From an uncultured Legionellales bacterium (GTDB lineage: Bacteria > Pseudomonadota > Gammaproteobacteria > UBA1113), in NCBI GenBank assembly GCA_945956945.1, contig CAMFJO010000061.1, positions 1-6,022 of the forward strand: a stretch of DNA of 6,022 nucleotides, read 5' to 3'. Position numbers and translations under genes: made by a program. Positions 1 to 6,022 of the stretch are shown in pieces. Every line of letters starts with the position of its first letter. Positions within the stretch are counted from its first letter, which is position 1. The notes beneath the pieces were generated by a model. It worked only from the letters and a program-made list of their open reading frames with translations, was not told where the DNA came from and did not search any database.

Positions 1-25
1 ACAACAGGCTTATCTTTTTTATCAT
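1..25 (-). CDS. Start of a downstream gene, possibly the transporter's auxiliary lipoprotein (5' fragment only)
   Basis: Only the first eight codons lie in the window: ATG at 25-23, then Met-Ile-Lys-Lys-Ile-Ser-Leu-Leu before the edge. The start is supported by a strong GAGGAA ribosome site six bases upstream and by its position two bases after the stop of the MCE gene. A short basic N-terminus followed by hydrophobic residues is how signal peptides begin. In related STAS-permease/ATPase/MCE operons the next gene is commonly a small lipoprotein of the ABC-type transport auxiliary (PqiC-like) family, so that is my guess from context. The lipobox cysteine, which would decide it, is outside the window. 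That a gene starts here is fairly likely; its function is not shown. Confidence 0.55.
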
Positions 26-27
26 GC

Positions 28-963
28 TCAATTCCTCGATGGGGTGGTTGCACGTGTCTCCCCCGGTCCCAAAGGCAAAGGTGCTTGACCACGAATTAAC
101 ATGGATGGATTATCCGATAATTGTTGGGTAAAATCATCTAAACGCAATGTAAAGCCGTCAATATTACCCAGTACATTCATCACCAAAGGCAACAATTGCG
201 TGTTAATCGTCTGCAAGGTTGCATCACTTTGATTTAAGGTAAGTTGTACAGAATTTGCTGCTTTATCCAAGCGCACCGACAATTGATTAAAGCGCGCCAT
301 ACTTTGTTGCGCATTGTCCATCAAGGCTGGCATTTTGTCCGTAGCAGTGGTCACATTCTCAATAATACGGTTTAATTTATCATCATTGTTTTTTAAAGTA
401 CGCGTTAACACTTCCACGTTGCTCAAAGTATCTTGAAAGAGCGCACCATTTTTCTTATTAAAAACCATCCCCACACTGTCTACCACACCTTGCAAATCTT
501 CGGATATTCGTTCAACCGCCACATCCATTCTAAATAATAATGAAGGTGAAGAAGGAATCACCGGATATTTTTGTCCGGCTTGCGCTTTTAATGGTCGGCC
601 CGGGCCAGCCTCTTTCACATCACGCAATTCCACATAGGCAATACCGGTAACCCCTTGCATATTCAAGGTAGCACGCGTCGCGGTGGTGACAGGAGTATCA
701 TCATTAACCGCAATAACCAAGATAACCTGATTGGGATCTTTTTCATTCAAAGATATTTTTTTGACAATACCCACATCGACCCCATTGTATTTAACCGATG
801 CGCTGACACTTAAACCCGCTACAGATTCTTTCATATAGATCGTGTAGTAATCGTAAGTCTTGGTATGCAATCCTACTGATAACCATAAGCCAATGATGAT
901 TCCTATCGTTAAGAATACAATCACAAAAAACCCTACGGTAGCATAATAGCCTTTAGTCTCCAT
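28..963 (-). CDS. mlaD: MlaD-like MCE-domain substrate-binding protein of an ABC lipid transporter
   Basis: This 311-residue protein has one N-terminal membrane helix (about residues 8-30), then one MCE/MlaD domain (about 38-116) with the family's VAGL-x-x-x-A-x-V-x-Y-NGV-x-VG pattern at 48-65. A long region predicted to be mostly helical follows (about 145-285), and the end is Pro/Gly-rich. MCE proteins form hexameric rings that carry lipids across the periplasm, anchored to their ABC permease. E. coli MlaD (183 aa) lacks so long a tail; here it could form a longer helical barrel or a contact with an outer-membrane partner (inference). I chose ATG at 963 because METKGYYATVG matches the usual start of the family and AAGGA lies nine bases upstream; the frame stays open to a TTG at 996. 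It overlaps the ATPase gene by 11 nt, suggesting translational coupling. The symbol denotes family, not proven orthology. Confidence 0.9.
   Translation of the reverse strand: METKGYYATVGFFVIVFLTIGIIIGLWLSVGLHTKTYDYYTIYMKESVAGLSVSASVKYNGVDVGIVKKISLNEKDPNQVILVIAVNDDTPVTTATRATLNMQGVTGIAYVELRDVKEAGPGRPLKAQAGQKYPVIPSSPSLLFRMDVAVERISEDLQGVVDSVGMVFNKKNGALFQDTLSNVEVLTRTLKNNDDKLNRIIENVTTATDKMPALMDNAQQSMARFNQLSVRLDKAANSVQLTLNQSDATLQTINTQLLPLVMNVLGNIDGFTLRLDDFTQQLSDNPSMLIRGQAPLPLGPGETRATTPSRN
32..37 (-). promoter_or_regulatory. Ribosome binding site for the gene at the left edge
   Basis: GAGGAA reads on the minus strand inside the last codons of the MCE gene, with a six-base spacer to the ATG at 25. 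It is the strongest Shine-Dalgarno match among the gene starts in the transporter cluster. It is the main reason to believe that the eight-codon fragment is a real start. Confidence 0.55.
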
Positions 964-1720
964 GGTGTTCTTTCCTTTGCGTACGGCTGCTTGCAAAATA
1001 TTCTTGAATCAAGGGGTGGGGATCCTCAATTAATTCTGCAATGGGTTTTACCGCTAACACTCGCTTGTCTCCTAGAAATGCCACTCTATCTACCGCTGTC
1101 CATAAAGTATCGGGATCGTGCGTCACTAATACAATAGTTAATCCTAGGGTTTTTTGCAAATTGACCACTAATGAGTCTAAACTGGCGGCAGTGATGGGAT
1201 CTAAGCCCGAAGTAGGCTCATCCAGAAACAACAATTGGGGATCCATAACAATAGCGCGCGCCATTGCCGCCCTTTTTAACATACCGCCGCTTAATTCCGA
1301 AGGGTATTTATGCGCTGAATCCACAGGAAATTGTGCCATTTGCATTTTCATGTAGACCAAGGTCTCAATGATGTCTTGGGATAAAGAAGTCAATTCTTTC
1401 AAGGGGAAAGCCACATTTTCTGCCACCGTTAAGGAAGAAAATAAAGCGCCCTGTTGAAAAAGCACCCCCCAACGCCGCTGTAGAGCACGCAGATCCGCGT
1501 CAGGCTTTAAAATATCGACCCCTAATATATTGATTTCGCCTTCAGTCGGTTTATTTAAGCCCAATAGTTGTTTTAATAAAGCAGTTTTACCACTACCGCT
1601 ACCACCGACCAAGGCCACAATTTCACCCGTATAAATCGTTAAATCTAGATTATCGTGGATGACCTGCTCGCCAAATTTACTTTGCAATCCTTTAATCTCA
1701 ATGGCAACGGTTTGTTCCAT
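953..1720 (-). CDS. mlaF: MlaF-like ABC transporter ATPase
   Basis: This 255-residue cytoplasmic ATPase powers the MCE lipid transporter together with the adjoining permease. All nucleotide-binding motifs are intact: Walker A GGSGSGKT (39-46), Q-loop in LFQQGALF (Q89), signature LSGGM (143-147), Walker B LLFLDEP (163-169, catalytic Glu168), D-loop SGLD (171-174) and switch His201. The LFQxGALF and LSGGMxxRAAMARAI patterns are typical of the MlaF/Ttg2A branch rather than of importers for small nutrients. The length is close to that of E. coli MlaF (about 270). The ATG at 1720 comes only three bases after the permease stop and has no convincing Shine-Dalgarno sequence, so translation probably depends on ribosomes finishing the permease. 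Its own 3' end overlaps the MCE gene. The substrate is inferred from family as phospholipid and cannot be read from the sequence. Confidence 0.94.
   Translation of the reverse strand: MEQTVAIEIKGLQSKFGEQVIHDNLDLTIYTGEIVALVGGSGSGKTALLKQLLGLNKPTEGEINILGVDILKPDADLRALQRRWGVLFQQGALFSSLTVAENVAFPLKELTSLSQDIIETLVYMKMQMAQFPVDSAHKYPSELSGGMLKRAAMARAIVMDPQLLFLDEPTSGLDPITAASLDSLVVNLQKTLGLTIVLVTHDPDTLWTAVDRVAFLGDKRVLAVKPIAELIEDPHPLIQEYFASSRTQRKEHHGD
973..977 (-). promoter_or_regulatory. Ribosome binding site deciding the MCE gene start
   Basis: AAGGA lies within the end of the ATPase coding sequence, with a nine-base spacer to the ATG at 963. It supports that internal start over the upstream TTG at 996. 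Confidence 0.6.
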
Positions 1721-1723
1721 ATT

Positions 1724-2821
1724 CTATAATCCAAGCTTATTGAACAAAATAGAAAAGGCTGCGTCGACAACAATGATCATAAAGATACATTGCACGACAC
1801 TGATAGTCGTGTGCTCACCCACACTCGCGGCACTATCCTTTACTTGAAACCCCTGGAAAGTTCCTATTGAAGCAATCAATGCCGCAAATACGGGTACTTT
1901 CACTAAACCAATTAAAAAGGTTTGTAAATCGATGGCATAAGAAAATCGGTGTAGAAAATCTTTAAATTCTATGGACAGCATTGCTTTGGACATAATCATA
2001 CCGCCGATTAAGCCCGTTACTTCCGATAAAATCACCAACAAAGGGAGGGCAATCAACAAAGCAGTGATACGCGGCAACACCAATACCTCAATAGGCGATA
2101 GCCCCATTGTTTGTAAAGCGGCTATTTCTTCCGTTAATTTCATCGTGCCAATTTGTGCGGCATAACTAGAACCTGTACGACCCGCAATAATAATAGCGGT
2201 CAACATAGGACCAAATTCACGTAAGATGGCAATTCCCAAAAAATCCACCACAAAAACATTGGCGCCATAATTACGCAGTTGCACACCGACTTGGTAAGCC
2301 AGGACAACGCCAATTAAAAAAGACAACAAGGCTATAATAAAAATAGCATTGGTTCCTGAGGTTTGGATATTATAGCAGATGGATCTAAAGCGAATCTTGA
2401 GGGGCGCTTTAACCCAACCTAGGCCTTCATAACAAATTGCTCCTATAAAAGAAAGATAGGCAAGCAATTGAGCCCCAAAACGAGCACTTTTTAGGCCTAT
2501 GTTGTATACCCAAGCTAAAGAAACTTTGGGGGGAAGCGGTGGGTTTTCTACACGATACTCTTCCACCAAAGAAAAAACTTCCTCGTGTGTCTCAGAAAAA
2601 CCACGCCATTGAATCGTATAACCCAAAGATTCCCAATGTTGTGAAAAATGAGACAATAACAATGCGCCCACCGAATCCAGCATCTCTATGCTACTGCCAT
2701 CAATGATAATACGCTCACCACGGGCAGGTTGAAATGCCGCCAGTTTACGTTGCAATTTTATATTTTCTGTTTGCGTCCATGCTCCCTGGCAGCAAAAAAT
2801 ATTCTTTTCGTTTGTGTCCAT
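1724..2821 (-). CDS. mlaE: MlaE-like ABC permease with N-terminal STAS domain
   Basis: This 365-residue inner-membrane protein has two parts. Residues about 1-95 form a STAS domain: the stretch IIIDGSSIEMLDSVGALLL (38-56) carries the DSxG motif (49-52), the position of the functionally important Thr in E. coli MlaB. Residues about 105-365 are the MlaE/YrbE permease, with several hydrophobic helices and the family hallmark LREFGPMLTAIIIAGRTGSS (200-219), followed by QIGTMKLTEEI. E. coli MlaE (260 aa) has no such domain and uses a separate MlaB; here the two are fused, which is a common alternative architecture. One oddity is EIAAL at 232-236, where I recall EIDAL in most members. The gene starts 10 nt after the purA stop with only a weak ribosome site (GAG or TAGG close to the ATG), and ends 3 nt before the ATPase gene. 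The family assignment is firm; the transported lipid and the direction are unknown. Confidence 0.92.
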   Translation of the reverse strand: MDTNEKNIFCCQGAWTQTENIKLQRKLAAFQPARGERIIIDGSSIEMLDSVGALLLSHFSQHWESLGYTIQWRGFSETHEEVFSLVEEYRVENPPLPPKVSLAWVYNIGLKSARFGAQLLAYLSFIGAICYEGLGWVKAPLKIRFRSICYNIQTSGTNAIFIIALLSFLIGVVLAYQVGVQLRNYGANVFVVDFLGIAILREFGPMLTAIIIAGRTGSSYAAQIGTMKLTEEIAALQTMGLSPIEVLVLPRITALLIALPLLVILSEVTGLIGGMIMSKAMLSIEFKDFLHRFSYAIDLQTFLIGLVKVPVFAALIASIGTFQGFQVKDSAASVGEHTTISVVQCIFMIIVVDAAFSILFNKLGL

Positions 2822-2831
2822 CCTAACTCAT

Positions 2832-4135
<1,304 letters not shown>

Positions 4136-4167
4136 AATCTACATTGATGAAACACGGTTATTCTCTG

Positions 4168-4272
4168 TTCTCTGTAAGCCGTCATCGCGAGGCGCGTAGC
4201 GCCGTGACAATCTAGTAGATCTTCCTGGATTGCCACGGCGCTACGCGCCTCGCGATGACGGCTTACAGGGAA
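4168..4272. repeat. 105-bp near-perfect inverted repeat between hflC and purA (REP/MITE-like)
   Basis: Arms of 48 bases (4168-4215 and 4225-4272) are complementary at 45 positions, with a 9-base loop (4216-4224). The three exceptions are 4171/4269, 4207/4233 and 4213/4227; the first and third could still pair as G-U in one of the two transcripts. The core of each arm is GTCATCGCGAGGCGCGTAGC, much richer in GC than the flanking DNA, which suggests an inserted element rather than native spacer. GTCAT-CGCGAG...GGCAATCC palindromes of this general look occur as dispersed intergenic repeats in several bacteria (recalled, not checked). No transposase and no clear target-site duplication are visible. 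In the minus-strand transcript it would fold into a very stable hairpin downstream of hflC, but no U-tract follows, so it is not a standard intrinsic terminator. Confidence 0.93.
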
Positions 4273-4333
4273 AAGATTATTCCTATGCAGCTTATTTGAT
4301 CATCTCATGAATGACTGCAAAACAACTTTATCT

Positions 4334-5239
4334 TTAACCCTTCGTTTTAGCACCACTTTGAGTCGATTGATTAAAATAATCAAAAAACTGGCTCTGCGGT
4401 GTTACCACAATGATATCTCTCGGATTTGAAAATGTCTTTTTATAAGCTTCTAAGCTACGATATAAACTATAAAAAGATTCATCCTGGTTGTAGGCATCCG
4501 CATAAATTTTAGCAGCGCGACCATCGCCTTCGGCCCGAATATCATTCGCTTCTTTTCTGGCAGTTGCCACGATCACCGTCGCCTGTTCATCTGCCTTGGC
4601 ACGAATAGCCTCTCCTTCGGCATGACCTTTTGCGCGTAATTCAGTGGCTACTTTTTCACGCTCTGCTCGCATTCGGGCAAACACAGAACCACTGACTTCC
4701 GGCGGTAAATCGATACCCTTGATACGCACATCAACAACGTCTATTCCCAATTTTTGCGCGCCATCATTAGCCTTTTGATTCAAAGCCTGCATGATGCTCG
4801 CTCTATCATCCGATACCACTTCATTGATTGTACGTCGGCCAAACTCGGCTCTTAAAGCATCATTCAATTGCTGTTCCAACAATTGGTTTGTGGTTTGCAT
4901 ATTGCCGCCGGTCGTCTTATAAAATAACGGCACATTGCGAATGCGCCATTTTACAAAATAATCCGCAATAACCCGTTTTTTCTCCACGGTCACAATAGGC
5001 GAAGATTTAATATCTAAATTTTGCAAGCGGGTGCTAAAATACAAGACATGTTCAATCAAAGGCCATTTGATATGCAATCCCGGTTCAGCAATATAGCTAC
5101 CGCCATCCTTAGCACTTTTTAATGCCCCTAAACGTTGAATCATGGCTTTTTGATCAACTTGTACCGTATATAAAGACAGACTTAACAAGATAATCACAAC
5201 AGCCGCAATGGCACCAATCAATTTTGCGCGCTTGTTCAT
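4334..5239 (-). CDS. hflC: HflC, SPFH-domain subunit of the HflKC complex that modulates FtsH
   Basis: This 301-residue membrane protein has an N-terminal anchor helix (about 7-26) and an SPFH/band-7 domain (about 27-190). A charged Ala/Glu/Arg-rich helical stretch rich in RAEREK/RAKG/EGEAIRAKA-type repeats covers about 190-250. The C-terminal segment has DIIVVTPQSQFFDYF, matching the HflC end pattern. The LRAEFGRRTINEVVSDDR block and the VVDVRIKGIDLPPEV block are conserved in the family. HflC and HflK assemble into a large cage on the periplasmic side of the inner membrane that encloses FtsH and limits its access to membrane substrates. It is about 30 residues shorter than E. coli HflC, within the range I expect for homologs. 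The start overlaps the hflK stop as ATGA, with GGGAG six bases upstream, so the pair should be translated together. Confidence 0.96.
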   Translation of the reverse strand: MNKRAKLIGAIAAVVIILLSLSLYTVQVDQKAMIQRLGALKSAKDGGSYIAEPGLHIKWPLIEHVLYFSTRLQNLDIKSSPIVTVEKKRVIADYFVKWRIRNVPLFYKTTGGNMQTTNQLLEQQLNDALRAEFGRRTINEVVSDDRASIMQALNQKANDGAQKLGIDVVDVRIKGIDLPPEVSGSVFARMRAEREKVATELRAKGHAEGEAIRAKADEQATVIVATARKEANDIRAEGDGRAAKIYADAYNQDESFYSLYRSLEAYKKTFSNPRDIIVVTPQSQFFDYFNQSTQSGAKTKG

Positions 5240-6022
5240 TGTTGGCTCCCGTCGCTTGAATTAAAATAACTGTTTGCAGAAGTCGAAGTATCTAAATAAC
5301 TATTGTTGCTTGTGCTCGCTGCTGCTGCCGCCGCTGCTGACAAGGCATTTTGTTTATCGTCACCACTAACTTCTGTACTACTATCTACAGGATTATCCAC
5401 TTCACCAGAATCACCCAACATTTTGTCTATCGGCACATTTAAAAATAACTGATTGCCTTTATTCACATCTAAAAACAATTTGTTGGTTTTAGACAATACC
5501 GATTCAACTGTCGACAAATAAAGTCGTTCTCGCATCACACTGGGTGAGTGCTTATACTCTGGCAACATCGCTAAAAAGCGCGCCGTTTCCCCTTGCGCAT
5601 TCAAAACGACTTGTTCTCTATACGCTCTAGCGCCAGCAAGCAAACGCTGTGCTTGACCATTAGCCTCGGGGATAACTTTTTCTTGATACCCGCGTGCCTG
5701 ATTCACGATTTGCTCACGTTCTTGTTCCGCTTTAATCGCATTATCAAACGCATCTTTGACTTCATCTGGTGGTTTGGCGGGTTGTAAGGCAACATCGACT
5801 ACTTGCATTCCTGTGCCATAACTTTTTAAAATATAGCTCAATTGCTCCTGAACGCCAGCACGCACTGTTTCGCGACCACTGGTTAGGACTTGATCCAGAG
5901 TTGTATTACCAATAACTTGTCGTAAAGCACTCGCTGTAGATTCTTGCAAAGTCGCAATCGGATTGACGACATTAAATAAAAAAGCACGCCCGTCCGCAAT
6001 GCGGTATTGTATAGCAATATCC
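5236..6022 (-). CDS. hflK: HflK, SPFH-domain partner of HflC (5' end outside window)
   Basis: The frame is open to the right edge: upstream of the TTG at 5949 it continues as DIAIQYRIADGRAFLFNVVN, which matches the SPFH region of HflK, so no start lies in the window. The 261 residues present hold the second half of the SPFH domain (ALRQVIGNTTLDQVLTSGRE; VVDVALQPAKPPDEVKDAFD). A charged helical region (QEREQIVNQARGYQEKVIPEA) and the segment with MRERLYLSTVESVLS then follow. These match E. coli HflK in order and spacing. The last roughly 60 residues are low-complexity: acidic, then a seven-Ala run, then Ser/Asn-rich to the stop. A poorly conserved, probably disordered tail is usual for HflK. 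The missing N-terminus should carry a cytoplasmic Gly-rich segment and the membrane helix. The stop overlaps hflC by four bases. Role: regulator of FtsH proteolysis with HflC. Confidence 0.95.
   Translation of the reverse strand, partial: DIAIQYRIADGRAFLFNVVNPIATLQESTASALRQVIGNTTLDQVLTSGRETVRAGVQEQLSYILKSYGTGMQVVDVALQPAKPPDEVKDAFDNAIKAEQEREQIVNQARGYQEKVIPEANGQAQRLLAGARAYREQVVLNAQGETARFLAMLPEYKHSPSVMRERLYLSTVESVLSKTNKLFLDVNKGNQLFLNVPIDKMLGDSGEVDNPVDSSTEVSGDDKQNALSAAAAAAASTSNNSYLDTSTSANSYFNSSDGSQQ
5246..5250 (-). promoter_or_regulatory. Ribosome binding site for hflC
   Basis: GGGAG lies in the last codons of hflK, six bases upstream of the hflC ATG at 5239. Together with the ATGA stop/start overlap it fixes the hflC start and points to coupled translation of the two subunits. 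Confidence 0.6.
5317..5337 (-). repeat. Seven-codon alanine (GCA/GCG) run in hflK
   Basis: Seven consecutive alanine codons (GCG, GCA and GCG/GCA mixtures) form a short imperfect trinucleotide repeat in the variable C-terminal tail of HflK. Length changes by slippage would stay in frame and probably be tolerated. It marks the change from the conserved domain to the disordered tail. Confidence 0.6.

Noticed and set aside
964..996. Longer MCE protein starting at the TTG at 996
   Set aside because: The extra eleven residues are basic and not family-like, would overlap the ATPase by 44 bases, and are unnecessary given the ATG at 963 with a good ribosome site.
1041..1355. Plus-strand open frame opposite the ATPase gene
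   Set aside because: It lies wholly inside a well-supported gene on the other strand and shows no recognisable motif. The same holds for plus-strand frames at 1659-1847, 1971-2165, 3106-3294 and 5593-5787.
4168..4272. Rho-independent terminator for hflKC
   Set aside because: The stem is far longer than usual and no run of U follows it on the minus-strand transcript (the next bases read CAGAGAATAACC). It may still influence the RNA, but it is not a standard terminator.
4273..4333. Small gene or RNA between the palindrome and hflC
   Set aside because: Only short chance palindromes (TGATCA, TCATGA) and no open frame with a ribosome site were visible in these 61 bases.
5236..5949. A complete short HflK starting at the TTG at 5949
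   Set aside because: The frame stays open to the window edge and the upstream residues match the SPFH domain of HflK, so the gene simply continues outside.

Overview
The window is a compact, ordinary-looking chromosomal segment in which every gene reads on the minus strand. Read 5'->3' on that strand (right to left here) it holds hflK (5' end outside the window), hflC, a 233-bp gap with a large palindrome, purA, and an MCE-type ABC lipid-transport cluster: a permease with a fused STAS domain (MlaE-like), an ATPase (MlaF-like), an MCE substrate-binding protein (MlaD-like), and the first eight codons of a further gene that runs off the left edge.

The organism is most likely a gammaproteobacterium. 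The hflK-hflC-purA order is the one known from that class (E. coli has hfq-hflX-hflK-hflC-yjeT-purA), and PurA and HflC match the E. coli proteins closely over their conserved blocks. The DNA is moderately AT-rich by eye. Together with the GC-rich intergenic palindrome, this makes me lean towards a Legionella/Coxiella-like (Legionellales) host. That is inference, and I cannot name a species.

Region by region: 5236-6022 and 4334-5239 encode the two SPFH proteins of the HflKC complex, which modulates the FtsH membrane protease; the genes overlap by an ATGA. Positions 4101-4333 carry no gene. They hold a near-perfect 105-bp inverted repeat and a possible -10 element for purA. Positions 2832-4100 encode adenylosuccinate synthetase (first committed step from IMP to AMP). 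Only 10 nt separate purA from the permease, 3 nt separate permease and ATPase, and ATPase and MCE genes overlap by 11 nt. The next start follows the MCE stop after 2 nt. Purine biosynthesis and a lipid transporter are therefore probably co-transcribed, at least in part.

The transporter genes make a self-consistent inner-membrane complex: ATPase dimer, permease dimer, MCE ring, with the STAS domain supplying in cis what the separate MlaB subunit does in E. coli. The eight-codon fragment at the left edge may begin the outer-membrane or periplasmic lipoprotein partner often found in such operons. I see no CRISPR array, RNA gene, insertion sequence or phage gene, and no clear sign of a new system. 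The palindrome and the purA/MCE linkage are the points most worth a second look.
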